A stretch of 64,000 nt of DNA from Bacteroidota bacterium (GTDB taxonomy: Bacteria; Bacteroidota; Bacteroidia; Bacteroidales; F082): assembly GCA_018830105.1 (NCBI GenBank), contig JAHJTC010000003.1, forward strand, positions 1 through 64,000. The letters are read 5' to 3'. The translations under genes and the position numbers were made by a program. Under the pieces are notes generated by a model that searched no databases, was not told the origin of the DNA, and saw only the letters and a list, made by a program, of their open reading frames with translations. Each line of letters starts with the position of its first letter. Position 1 is the stretch's first letter. Positions 1-8,400 of this stretch are shown here, in pieces.

Positions 1-153
1 CTTCCTGTTATCTTAAACCGTCAGGAGCTTAAAAAACTTTTTGCAGCACCAACATTGCTTAAACAAAGGATTGTTTTAACCTTGATCTACTCAGCAGGCC
101 TTCGTGGCCAGGAAGTGATTAACCTGAAGATATCCGATGTGTGCACATTCCGG
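1..153 (+). pseudogene. Tyrosine recombinase/integrase fragment, truncated by IS21 insertion
   Basis: Reading frame 1 is open from the window edge and encodes a piece of a phage-integrase/Xer-type catalytic domain. It contains the hallmark SAGLRGQEVINLKISDV, where the Arg of GLR would be the first catalytic Arg of the R-H-R-Y set. The native reading frame is lost where the IS end begins near position 142, and the frame stops at 151-153. No remaining integrase sequence (box II, catalytic Tyr) is recognisable to the right of the IS, so the gene appears truncated rather than simply interrupted. The 5' end lies outside the window. Confidence 0.75.
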
Positions 154-187
154 TGATACTGACCCCCATTCCGGCATACTGACCCCC
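147..187. repeat. IS21 left-end subterminal repeats (2 copies)
   Basis: Two tandem copies of the motif ATTCCGG(n)ATACTGACCCCC lie at about 147-167 and 168-187, between the left terminus and the 3' end of istB. They are inverted relative to the copies at the other end of the element. Such repeats are the expected IstA binding sites. Confidence 0.8.
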
Positions 188-230
188 TACAATAGGTCAG
201 TGAGTCAAAGAGCGTAGAATGGGTACAATA

Positions 231-953
231 TTATCTTTTTTTTCTTAACGAATCACCCTTTAAATCGATTCGTATAGTATTATGAAGGATACGATCCAAA
301 ATGGCATCTGCAACAGTAGCATCCTCAAAGAGTTCGTACCATTTGGCAACAGGCAGCTGCGAGCTGATGAGTGTAGATTTTTTGCCATGCCTGTCCTCGA
401 TAATTTCAAGCAGTTCAAGACGTATATTGGCATCAACAGGATGGATACCAAAATCATCCAGTATGATCAGATCCTGTTTTTCGATGCGCAAGAGCTCTTT
501 GATATAGTTGCCTTCAGCTTTGGCTATCCGTAGTTTTTGAAAGAGTTTTTGCATGTTATAGTACATGACTTTATAACCCACTCGACAGGCCTGATGCCCA
601 ATAGCTGATGCGATAAAGCTTTTACCCACGCCCGTAGGGCCAGTAATGAGTATGTTTTCAGCTTTTTTAATAAAAGAACAGTCACTGATCGAGGCAACAG
701 TATTCTTATCCAGATTACGGCTTGCCGTGTAATCGAGTTCTTCCAGTGATGCCTGATAGCGAAAACGCGCAGCGGTTACCAGGCGATCCTGTTTACGCGC
801 CTGACGGTATTCCCACTCAGCCTGCAGGAGTGATTGCAACAGTTGATCGTTGGTTAGATGTGTGAGCTGGTGCGTTTCGCTGAGGCTTTGATACAGGCTT
901 GCCATCCCGTCCATTTTAAGGGATCGCATGGATTGTTTGATTTGATCTTGCAT
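231..953 (-). CDS. istB: IS21-like element helper ATPase IstB
   Basis: This 240-residue AAA+ ATPase resembles the DnaC-like IstB helper that regulates IstA target choice and assembly on DNA. The Walker A motif GPTGVGKS is at residues 105-112 and the Walker B motif LIILDDFG is at about 162-169. The length is typical of the family (about 240-260 aa). The gene lies 50 bp downstream of istA in the same direction, the standard IS21 order. Nothing looks broken, so the element may still be active. Confidence 0.95.
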   Translation of the reverse strand: MQDQIKQSMRSLKMDGMASLYQSLSETHQLTHLTNDQLLQSLLQAEWEYRQARKQDRLVTAARFRYQASLEELDYTASRNLDKNTVASISDCSFIKKAENILITGPTGVGKSFIASAIGHQACRVGYKVMYYNMQKLFQKLRIAKAEGNYIKELLRIEKQDLIILDDFGIHPVDANIRLELLEIIEDRHGKKSTLISSQLPVAKWYELFEDATVADAILDRILHNTIRIDLKGDSLRKKR

Positions 954-1003
954 AGAATTTAGTTTTAAGTGAATAATAAAAAGAACATGATAAATGCTTT
1001 TTG

Positions 1004-2518
1004 TCAGTGATAATGCTCTGGCCCCCGGATGTTTTCGTGCAGGGGCAAAACGGGCATAGGCGGCGAGGCAGGATGAGGTGGTCGTTCCATAATATTTTTA
1101 ATGAACATATAGTTATACACCTCCAGTTCGAGTCCTTTTCGCACAGCTTGTTTGAGCCTTTCGGCTCCAAGTTTTCGGTAAAGTGACTGTATACCCTGAC
1201 AACTTTTGAAGCTTTGTTCCGGATGACTTTTACTTTGAATCAGCAGCTCAATATATCGTGCCACATCAGCATCAATACGTTTTGCCCAGTTGATGAAGTA
1301 CTCGGGCGATAGCCCCAATAAATACTGATGCTGCGACGGCAGGTGATCAGCAACTGTGGTGTATTGGTGCATGCGGCGACTACGTGCATGATAGGCTATT
1401 TGCTGTTGCTCATAATATACGTGTACACTGCTGGAGGTGTAGATTACTAACACTTTTTTACCGATGTAACGCATCGGTACACTGTAATAATGCTTGTCCT
1501 GACTGAGAATAATGTGACAGTTTTTTTGAACAGTGGCTGTTTTATAATATTTGATTTCAAAGGCTTTTTCCGGTAGTGGATTCAGCAGTGTTTTTTCCTG
1601 CTTTTCATAGTGTTCAAGCCTGCTGTTTCCGCTTTTAGTCAGTGGTGTCTGGTTGTGTTTTAGCAGCTGCTCTTTGATGGCTGTGTTGATTTGTTCCAGA
1701 CTGTAAAAGCTTTGGTTACGCAAAGGCGCATAGATACGGCTGTAAAGGATACGTACCAGGCCTTCTACCAATGATTTGTCTTTGGGTTTTGCTACTCTGG
1801 TTGGCACAATAGCCATTTGGTAGTGATTGCAGAAGTCGCTGAAGCTGCGGTTTACATCAGGTTCATAGCGATCCGCTTTGGTTACACCGCTCTTAAGGTT
1901 GTCACACACAATAGCTTTAGGGCTGCCTTCAAAGTATTCCAGCATTTGTTTACATGCAAAAATAAAGTCGGCGCTGTTCTGTGTTTCTACGGCACAGGCA
2001 AAGCTGTATTGGCTATAGCCCAGTATGGCAACAAAAAACTCTACTGCTACCTCCTTGTCTGTTTGAAGGTCGTGGTATTTTAACTTCTTGCCTGCAAAGT
2101 CAATATATACCTTATCAGCCGGGGAGTGCGGTATTACCATGCTGACTTGTTGTGCTTTGTCCCATTGCTGATAGTGCCAGCAAAACTGAGAATAGCTGTA
2201 TCCCTGTGGGTATCGTTCTTTGTATTCACCCCACAAAACATAGCGGTTCACTCCGGTTAGTTTGAGTTGTTGTGCCATCCAGGGAAACATGGATTGAAGA
2301 TCGGTCAGATGGTCTTTGTTGACTGAAGCTTTTCCGTTGAGCAAACGTTCCAGCTCTATATCGTCCATTGCAATGAGCTGTTCCAGGGTATAAGCATTGC
2401 TTTGGATAAAGCTTTTATACCGCTTAATTGTGTTGCGTGACAGCATGAGATCTCGTGCTATCTGTTTGATGCTTTCGTCATGCTGCATCTTTATCAGCAT
2501 TTGTTTAATGGTGTTCAT
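1004..2518 (-). CDS. istA: IS21 family transposase IstA
   Basis: This is a DDE transposase. I place the start at the Met at position 2518 because the protein then begins MNTIKQMLIKM, directly at the helix-turn-helix, with GGAAAAA a few bases upstream on the minus strand; an upstream in-frame start at 2575 is possible. An N-terminal HTH (SIKQIARDLMLSRNTIKRY) is followed by an integrase core. The candidate catalytic residues, numbered from the 2575 start, are D159 (VYIDFAG), D225 (IVCDNLKSG) and E271 (SLVEGLVRIL). Length and order with istB match IS21 elements. The core is intact. Confidence 0.93.
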   Translation of the reverse strand: MNTIKQMLIKMQHDESIKQIARDLMLSRNTIKRYKSFIQSNAYTLEQLIAMDDIELERLLNGKASVNKDHLTDLQSMFPWMAQQLKLTGVNRYVLWGEYKERYPQGYSYSQFCWHYQQWDKAQQVSMVIPHSPADKVYIDFAGKKLKYHDLQTDKEVAVEFFVAILGYSQYSFACAVETQNSADFIFACKQMLEYFEGSPKAIVCDNLKSGVTKADRYEPDVNRSFSDFCNHYQMAIVPTRVAKPKDKSLVEGLVRILYSRIYAPLRNQSFYSLEQINTAIKEQLLKHNQTPLTKSGNSRLEHYEKQEKTLLNPLPEKAFEIKYYKTATVQKNCHIILSQDKHYYSVPMRYIGKKVLVIYTSSSVHVYYEQQQIAYHARSRRMHQYTTVADHLPSQHQYLLGLSPEYFINWAKRIDADVARYIELLIQSKSHPEQSFKSCQGIQSLYRKLGAERLKQAVRKGLELEVYNYMFIKNIMERPPHPASPPMPVLPLHENIRGPEHYH

Positions 2519-2601
2519 AGGTTTAGTTTTTCCTGCCATTGCTACGCTTTTTGGTTCACTGCAAATGTGAAGCAAAACATCAACCTATTGTAATGATCTT
2601 A

Positions 2602-2893
2602 GGGGTCAGTATGCCGGAATGGCATGATGTATTAAACAGTTCAAGGGGGTCAGTATGCCGGATTATCAGGTTCTGTATGCTGATATTTAGTGTAAAAAAT
2701 GCACAAAACATATAACCATTAACCTGAAAAGGTCTCCCCGGGGGGTCAGCATTCCGGAATAATAAATATCACAGCAAGGCACAACGCTGTTGCATGCCAG
2801 ATATCATTAACAAACCCAAATTTTAGGGGGGTCAGTATGCCGGAATGGGGGGTCAGCATGATCCGGAATGGGGGGTCAGTATCGTCCGGAATT
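2602..2893. repeat. IS21 right-end subterminal repeat array (6 copies)
   Basis: The motif GGGGTCAGTATGCCGGAAT or a close variant occurs at about 2602-2620, 2645-2663, 2740-2760, 2826-2845, 2847-2868 and 2869-2893. The copies sit upstream of istA, so they could serve both as transposase binding sites and as a regulatory region for istA. The three outermost copies are almost contiguous, while the inner ones are spaced by 25 to about 80 bp. Six copies on this side and two on the other is an asymmetric arrangement. Confidence 0.85.
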
Positions 2894-3021
2894 TGCAACT
2901 GGTTGGTTTGGGGCAACTCGGGCAACGGGTTGTGGTTTGGTGTAAAAATGGAATGATATTTAAATTAAGACTGACCATCATCTTAAATTGGGGATGGTTT
3001 TTAAACACGAAAATCTGTTAT

Positions 3022-3059
3022 TAACAGCTTGTGCTGTTATGCAACTGTTTTTTAGTTGC
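3022..3059 (-). terminator. Possible stem-loops downstream of hydE
   Basis: Two short hairpins lie just past the hydE stop codon: TAACAG/CTGTTA (3022-3027 with 3034-3039) and GCAACT/AGTTGC (3041-3046 with 3054-3059). Neither is followed by a strong U-tract on the minus strand, so termination is only a possibility. The rest of 2898-3069 holds no gene that I can recognise. Confidence 0.3.
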
Positions 3060-3069
3060 ATTACACTTT

Positions 3070-4146
3070 TCACCCCTGCCTTTTCAAAAAATGCCGTGAA
3101 GTACCCGGCTCAAAATAGCAGATTTTTTCGCCAATGGCTTCGATTACCTCATTCAGGCTGCTGGTGCTTAGTGCGGGGTCTTTGTCCAGATTGGGTTTGT
3201 TGTTGTACAGCTGATAGTTTATCCTGTTGATCACGGGGGTGAGGTTGGGCATTACCACATTGGCTCCGGCCAGCAAGCCGCTCTGCCGGCCAAGCGGGTC
3301 AAGTGTTTCGAGGGCGGTGGAAGAAGCCATATTGATGTCGGGCATCAGCAGGCGCAGGCCGGCAATCATCAGCAGGCTCATCCTAAAGCGTTCAGCAGCT
3401 GGCCACAACAGCATAAACTTCTCAAAAAGTGGGGTTTCGGCATGTTCGATATAGGGGCCCATGCCAACCATATCCACATCCAGCGATTTAAAGAAGATCA
3501 GGTCATCAGCCAAATCAGCGATGGTTTGTCCGGGCAATCCGATCATCACGCCGGTGCCAACCTGATAACCGGCTTTGCGTAAGTCTTCCAGCGCTTCGAT
3601 ACGTTTTGCGTAGGCATGCAGCGGGTTTTGCGGATGGATCTGATCGTAAAGTGCACGATTTGTCGTTTCGATACGCAGCAGGTAACGGTGTGCGCCGGCT
3701 TCGTGCCAGCGTTTGAACACCTCATAAGGCTGTTCGCCACACGACAATGTAACTGATAATTCGGCATTGGTACGCTGATGGATGCCCTTCAGCAAGCGTT
3801 CGATATGGCTCGCAAAGCCCGGACTGCTGAGCTCTCCGCTCTGAATTACCAAGGAGCCGAAGCCTTTTCTCCAAGCAAAGTCAGCAGCCTGAAACACTTC
3901 TTCGTCCGTAAGGGTGTAGCGGTGCACCCGGCTGTTCGCCTTCCGGATGCCGCAATAGTAGCAGTCTTTGGCGCACACATTCGACAGCTCGATCAGGCCG
4001 CGGAGATATACATTCCGGCCAACCGTGGCTGCTTTAACTTCAAGTGCCCGGTTGAGCACTTTTTGGGTGTCGTCGCCTTTTACCGATAGCAGACTGATCA
4101 TATTGTCGCGCGAAAAGCTTGGCTGTTTGAGGAGTTGATTCAGCAT
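3070..4146 (-). CDS. hydE: [FeFe] hydrogenase maturase HydE (radical SAM)
   Basis: This 358-residue radical SAM enzyme belongs to the HydE/BioB-like family and works in assembly of the H-cluster organometallic precursor together with HydG and HydF. The CX3CX2C cluster motif is C58-AKD-C62-YY-C65, followed by GIRKAN. It is preceded by the N-terminal helical region usual in HydE, and the length matches the family. It is the last gene of the hyd locus; its start is 3 bp from the hydF stop, implying translational coupling. The enzyme is cytoplasmic. No broken features are seen. Confidence 0.95.
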   Translation of the reverse strand: MLNQLLKQPSFSRDNMISLLSVKGDDTQKVLNRALEVKAATVGRNVYLRGLIELSNVCAKDCYYCGIRKANSRVHRYTLTDEEVFQAADFAWRKGFGSLVIQSGELSSPGFASHIERLLKGIHQRTNAELSVTLSCGEQPYEVFKRWHEAGAHRYLLRIETTNRALYDQIHPQNPLHAYAKRIEALEDLRKAGYQVGTGVMIGLPGQTIADLADDLIFFKSLDVDMVGMGPYIEHAETPLFEKFMLLWPAAERFRMSLLMIAGLRLLMPDINMASSTALETLDPLGRQSGLLAGANVVMPNLTPVINRINYQLYNNKPNLDKDPALSTSSLNEVIEAIGEKICYFEPGTSRHFLKRQG

Positions 4147-4148
4147 GC

Positions 4149-5363
4149 TTACAAACTTAATTTGTTCTTAAATGGTGCCATCACGCGTTCAAAAATACCA
4201 TTGATCCAGGCAATTGTCATCCCATAATTACTTACCGGAATATTGGCATGGATGGCCGGACGAAGCCTGTTGATGAGCTGTTTGCGGGTTACCACACAAC
4301 CACCGCACTGGATTACCATGCGGTAATTGTTAATTTCCGGGATATCCGATAAGCCGGCTACCACATCAAATTCAAGCTGTTTGCCACTGAAGTCGCTGAT
4401 CCACCTGGGAAGTTTATGACGTCCGATATCTTCGCAGCTCACTTGGTGTGAACAGGATTCAAGAATGAGTATTTTGTCGCCATCATTCAGTTGCGAAAGG
4501 GTGGGTGTGCCTTGCATATAGTGTTCAAAATCGCCGCGAAGTCGGGCAAATACAATACTGAAACTGGTGAGTGGCACATGAGGCGGCACGATGCTGTTCA
4601 CAAAGCCAAAAGCCTGGCTGTCGGTGATCACCAGCTGTGGTTCGGGCATATGCTGCTGGAAGTACTGCTGCAGATGGGTTTCTTTGAGCACCACGCAGAT
4701 GTTGTCGTTATCCAGCACATCGCGGATGGCCATTACCTGTGGCAGGATCATCCTTCCGTCAGGGGCTTCCGAGTCGATGGGCGTTACAAGCAGAATCACA
4801 CCGTTTGGTTCAACAATACCGCCCAGTAACGAAGGTTTTTGGAAAGAAGTTTCAGGGATGGTTTTTTTGAGTAGCTCGATCAGGCTATCCGCTTTTGTTG
4901 CGCCAAACACATTAAAATCCAATACTTCGGCTTTGCTGAAGCTTTTGATTTTCTCTTTCGTTAGTGCTTCGATAGGCTGGATATCAGCTTTGTTATGAAT
5001 GATAAAGTAAGGAATGCTGTAATCACGAAACTGTTTGATCAGCTCTTTTTCATAAAAACCAAATTCGTTTTTGGTGATCACCAGAATAGCGCAGTCGATG
5101 GTTTTGATGGCATCATAGGTTTTTTTTATTCTTTTTTCACCCAGTTCGCCGCTATCGTCAATACCGGCCGTATCAACAATGATAGCAGGGCCTATGCCAA
5201 AAATTTCGATGGATTTTTTTACTGGATCAGTAGTAGTCCCCGGCTCATCAGAAACGATTGCAACTTCTTGATTTGTCATCAGGTTGATGATGGAACTTTT
5301 GCCATTATTGCGGCGGCCAAAGATCCCGATATGTGGTTTGAGGTCTTTTCCTTTTGTCATCAT
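4149..5363 (-). CDS. hydF: [FeFe] hydrogenase maturation GTPase HydF
   Basis: This 404-residue protein is the scaffold that receives the 2Fe precursor from HydG and HydE and delivers it to apo-HydA. The N-terminal GTPase domain shows G1 GRRNNGKSS (residues 16-24), a switch region EPGTTTDPV and G3 DTAGI. The C-terminal part carries the conserved cysteine region including the QCGGC motif, which binds a [4Fe-4S] cluster in this family. It lies between hydG (16 bp away) and hydE, the order of a dedicated maturation block. Length is typical (about 400 aa). Confidence 0.95.
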   Translation of the reverse strand: MMTKGKDLKPHIGIFGRRNNGKSSIINLMTNQEVAIVSDEPGTTTDPVKKSIEIFGIGPAIIVDTAGIDDSGELGEKRIKKTYDAIKTIDCAILVITKNEFGFYEKELIKQFRDYSIPYFIIHNKADIQPIEALTKEKIKSFSKAEVLDFNVFGATKADSLIELLKKTIPETSFQKPSLLGGIVEPNGVILLVTPIDSEAPDGRMILPQVMAIRDVLDNDNICVVLKETHLQQYFQQHMPEPQLVITDSQAFGFVNSIVPPHVPLTSFSIVFARLRGDFEHYMQGTPTLSQLNDGDKILILESCSHQVSCEDIGRHKLPRWISDFSGKQLEFDVVAGLSDIPEINNYRMVIQCGGCVVTRKQLINRLRPAIHANIPVSNYGMTIAWINGIFERVMAPFKNKLSL

Positions 5364-5379
5364 GCGTAGCTTAGTAGAT

Positions 5380-6807
5380 TTAGAAATACAGGTCGCGTTC
5401 GCCCTGTTTGATGCGTTCGATGCGGGCTTTTACTTCGTTGATATAGCGCTCGTCCCCCAGGCTATCCATATTGCGATCGATCACCTTCCAGCCTTTGACT
5501 GCAGTTTCTTCGGTGGCATAATCCATAATGTATTCGGCCAGGGTGAGCATGGCATTGGGCGTACAAAACTTCTTGATAAAGCCAGGCACACTAAATTCCA
5601 TAAAATGTTCGCCGGTGCGGCCTTTGCGATAACAGGCAGTGCAAAACGAGGGCAGGTAATCGCTTTCGAGCAGCTCGTCGATCACCTGATTGAGGGTGCG
5701 GTCGTCGTTGATTTTAAACTGCTCTTTATGCAGATTTTGATCGATTTCGGGATTTTCGCCATAGGCGCCAATCTCAAGCTTTGTTCCGGCATCGATCTGT
5801 GAGCAGCCAAAAGCCAGTACTTCCTTGCGGATTTTTTGCGATTCGCGGGCGGTTAGTATCAATCCGGTATAAGGCACCGCCAGCCGTAAAATGGCTACAA
5901 GGCGCGTAAATTCTGCATCTGTCACATAATATTTATCATCCAGATCATATTCCGAAGCATCCTGAATGCGCGGGAACGAAATGGTGTGCGGCCCCACATT
6001 GTAGCAGGCTTCGAGGTGATTCACATGACGCAACAGTGCCAGCACTTCAAAGCGCCAGTCGTATAAGCCAAACAAAGCGCCGATTCCCACATCGTCAATG
6101 CCGGCTTCCATAGCACGGTCCAGGGCAGTGAGCCGCCAGTCGTAGTCCGCTTTTTTGCCCGAAGGATGCACCATGGCATAAGTAGGATGATGATAGGTTT
6201 CATGAAATACCTGGTAAGTGCCAATGCCGGATTCGTAAATGGTTTTAAAGCCTGCGATGTCGAAGGGAGCTGCATTGATGTTGACACGGCGGATTTCGCC
6301 ATGGTCTTTTTTTACGCTATACACTGTGCGAACGGTATCCGCAATAAATTCAGCTGAATAGGTTTTGTGCTCGCCATAAACCAGAATAAGGCGTTTTTGG
6401 CCATGTTCTTCGAGCGCTTTTACATTCTCGATCAGTTCGTCTTTGGTAAGGGTTTTGCGGATAGCGCTTTTGTTGGAAGCTTTGAAACCGCAATAACGAC
6501 AATTGTTTGAGCAATAGTTGCCCACATAAAGTGGTGCAAAAAGCACGATGCGTTTGCCGTAAACCTTTTCTTTGAGTTCGCGGGCGCCGTTTTTGATGAT
6601 CTCGATGGATGCGCTGTCGGTGGCCTTGAGCAATACTGCCGTCTCGGCCAGACTGAGGCGGTTTTTATTGAGTGATTTTTGAACGATTGCCTTCACCTTT
6701 TCAGGTGTGGTTTCGGTTTTGTCGATGTATTCCCATATCTCCTCATCATCAATGAAAGGCTGCATGGGAACATCGGGTATTTTATAGTTTTCGGGAGTAA
6801 ATTTCAC
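5380..6807 (-). CDS. hydG: [FeFe] hydrogenase maturase HydG (tyrosine lyase)
   Basis: This radical SAM enzyme of 475 residues cleaves tyrosine to p-cresol and dehydroglycine and turns the latter into CO and cyanide for an Fe(CO)2(CN) synthon. The SAM cluster motif is C99-SNN-C103-RY-C106, and the auxiliary-cluster cysteines C389, C392 and C415 are present near the C-terminus, as required for the synthon-producing cluster. It is related to ThiH but the full auxiliary motif and the neighbours hydE/hydF identify HydG. It is 22 bp downstream of the receiver-kinase gene, so it is probably cotranscribed with it. Confidence 0.96.
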   Translation of the reverse strand: MKFTPENYKIPDVPMQPFIDDEEIWEYIDKTETTPEKVKAIVQKSLNKNRLSLAETAVLLKATDSASIEIIKNGARELKEKVYGKRIVLFAPLYVGNYCSNNCRYCGFKASNKSAIRKTLTKDELIENVKALEEHGQKRLILVYGEHKTYSAEFIADTVRTVYSVKKDHGEIRRVNINAAPFDIAGFKTIYESGIGTYQVFHETYHHPTYAMVHPSGKKADYDWRLTALDRAMEAGIDDVGIGALFGLYDWRFEVLALLRHVNHLEACYNVGPHTISFPRIQDASEYDLDDKYYVTDAEFTRLVAILRLAVPYTGLILTARESQKIRKEVLAFGCSQIDAGTKLEIGAYGENPEIDQNLHKEQFKINDDRTLNQVIDELLESDYLPSFCTACYRKGRTGEHFMEFSVPGFIKKFCTPNAMLTLAEYIMDYATEETAVKGWKVIDRNMDSLGDERYINEVKARIERIKQGERDLYF

Positions 6808-6829
6808 GTCAGGTAGATTTTAGTGATGT

Positions 6830-7951
6830 TCAAAGTCTTGGCAAAGATAGGATGAAAGTGGTTCCTTGATCGGGCACACTCTCCACTTTGATGGTGCCAT
6901 TGTATTGCTCCACCATTTTTTTTGTGATGGAAAGCCCTAGTCCGCTGCCTGTAATTTCTTTGGTTTTACTGTTTTTTATCCGCACGAAATCCTGAAAAAT
7001 TTTCTCGCTATCTTCGGTGCTCATGCCGATGCCGGTATCTGTAACGCGAATTTCGAAGTTTTGCCCCTGATTGCAAAGGCACACTTCCACGCTTCCTCCG
7101 TCCTTATTGTATTTTACAGCGTTAGAAATCAAATTATTGAAGATGATTTCCATTTCATCGGGATCAGCGAGAAGCTGAGGATCACCATTTACTTCGAGAT
7201 GAATAGCAACAGAGCGTTGTATGGCGTATGGTTCCATGGTGTCCATGGCCATCTTTGCGACATCAGCCAGGTTCACATCCCGCATTTTACGTTCTTTCTT
7301 GCCCGATTCTATCTTGGTCAGATCGAGCAGATCCATGATGAGGTTGCGCATCCCTTTGAGGCGTGTGAGCGAGCGGTCGATCATGCGGTCGTAATCTTCC
7401 AGTTTATCACCAAATTGCTTTTCCTGCATCATCTTCAGATAGCCCTCAACTGCATTGATGGGCGATTTGAGTTCGTGCGAGAGCACCGAAAGGAACTGGA
7501 ATCGAATTTGTTTGCCTTCGGCCTGCATTTTCTTTGTCATGCGTTTCAGAAAAAGATGCTTGGCAACATTTTCGATGGTAGCGCGCAATTCCTGCGGTGT
7601 AAAAGGCTTTGGCATGAAGTTGTAGGCTCCGTTTCGTGTGGCTTTCACGGCCAAATCGAGCGAAGCATAAGAGGTAATCATCATCACGGCCACATCAAAT
7701 TTCTGCTGTTTGATATATTCGAGCACCTCGATGCCATCCATGCCGGGCAGTTTGTTGTCGAGCAAAACCACATCAACAGGCTGGCTGTTAAGTACATCTA
7801 TGGCGTCTTCGCCTGTTCCGGCCTCTATAAGATGAAAATCAAAATCTTCGTCCATAAAGGGATATCCAACCGTGTAGTTGCCCAGAATACGATTGATGCC
7901 CGAACGGATGCCGGGCTCATCATCAACTACCAGCACATTTAGCGTTGCCAT
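6830..7951 (-). CDS. Receiver-histidine kinase (REC-HisKA-HATPase)
   Basis: This 373-residue cytoplasmic protein has an N-terminal receiver domain (D10/D11 acidic pocket, phosphoacceptor D65 in VLLDNKLPG, K115) and a C-terminal histidine kinase. The kinase has H159 in SVLSHELKSP, then a HATPase with DTGIG and GSGLGLSI boxes. It has no membrane segment, no input sensor domain and no DNA-binding domain. It sits between the stand-alone receiver and hydG inside the hyd locus, so it likely forms an intermediate step of a phosphorelay fed by the hydrogenase-like kinase two genes upstream. Partners are inferred only from position. Confidence 0.88.
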   Translation of the reverse strand: MATLNVLVVDDEPGIRSGINRILGNYTVGYPFMDEDFDFHLIEAGTGEDAIDVLNSQPVDVVLLDNKLPGMDGIEVLEYIKQQKFDVAVMMITSYASLDLAVKATRNGAYNFMPKPFTPQELRATIENVAKHLFLKRMTKKMQAEGKQIRFQFLSVLSHELKSPINAVEGYLKMMQEKQFGDKLEDYDRMIDRSLTRLKGMRNLIMDLLDLTKIESGKKERKMRDVNLADVAKMAMDTMEPYAIQRSVAIHLEVNGDPQLLADPDEMEIIFNNLISNAVKYNKDGGSVEVCLCNQGQNFEIRVTDTGIGMSTEDSEKIFQDFVRIKNSKTKEITGSGLGLSITKKMVEQYNGTIKVESVPDQGTTFILSLPRL

Positions 7952-7985
7952 ATATTGTATGTTTCAAAACGACCTGTGGCCGTGT

Positions 7986-8381
7986 TTACAGTTTTAATAA
8001 TTTATTGATTTCGCGGTGAAGCTGATCGCTGCGAATGCCTTTTTCGAGGTATAGATCGGCTTTGATCCAGTTGCGGTCATTTTCGTTGTATAAATCGAAG
8101 GTAAAGCCTGTTTCTGCTGTTGCTGCTGATGCAATAATAATGGGCATATCAGGATGTTTGCGTTTGGCTTTGTAGGCCAAAATAAAGCCGCTGTCTTCCT
8201 GTTCCATCATCAAATCGAAAATAGCCAGGTCGGGCTTGATGGTATCGAGCATTTTTTCGGCTTCTGCCTGACTTTCGGCTGTTTTAACGCGATAGCCCAA
8301 ATTCTTTACCATGGCTTCCATCTGGAAGAGGTAATCGGCATCATCATCGGCGATAAGAATCAATTTTTTTTCGTTACTCAT
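7986..8381 (-). CDS. Stand-alone response regulator receiver protein
   Basis: This 131-residue protein is a single CheY-like receiver domain. The acidic pocket is at ADDDADY (residues 11-17) and the probable phosphoacceptor is D56 in LAIFDLMME. No output domain follows. It is 20 bp downstream of the hydrogenase-like sensor kinase, the most likely phosphodonor, and 34 bp upstream of the receiver-kinase gene. The C-terminal alpha5 region reads EKGIRSDQL, so the usual KP dipeptide is altered, which is an oddity for a receiver. Confidence 0.85.
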   Translation of the reverse strand: MSNEKKLILIADDDADYLFQMEAMVKNLGYRVKTAESQAEAEKMLDTIKPDLAIFDLMMEQEDSGFILAYKAKRKHPDMPIIIASAATAETGFTFDLYNENDRNWIKADLYLEKGIRSDQLHREINKLLKL

Positions 8382-8400
8382 TTTAATTTTTTTTTGTTCT

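Larger units (their letters stand above)
142..2897 (-). mobile_element. IS21-family insertion sequence (istA-istB with reiterated ends)
   Basis: The element contains an istA-like transposase and an istB-like ATPase on the minus strand. It is bounded by related termini: the left end begins TGCACATTCCGG then GATACTGACCCCC, and the reverse complement of the right end begins TGCAAATTCCGG then CGATACTGACCCCC. The ends carry several further copies of the same approximately 20-bp motif, as in IS21 elements, where transposase binds multiple subterminal repeats. I could not identify a convincing target-site duplication: the left flank is GATG or GTG and the right flank is ACTGG. The exact outer boundary may therefore be off by a few bases, or one flank may have been rearranged. 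Confidence 0.85.

Noticed and set aside
130..2910. Target-site duplication for the IS21 element
   Set aside because: No matching 4-8 bp direct repeat was found at the two flanks.
7061..7942. A 293-codon plus-strand frame opposite the receiver-kinase gene
   Set aside because: It is the antisense of a clearly coding gene with intact domains. Its translation shows no recognisable domain.
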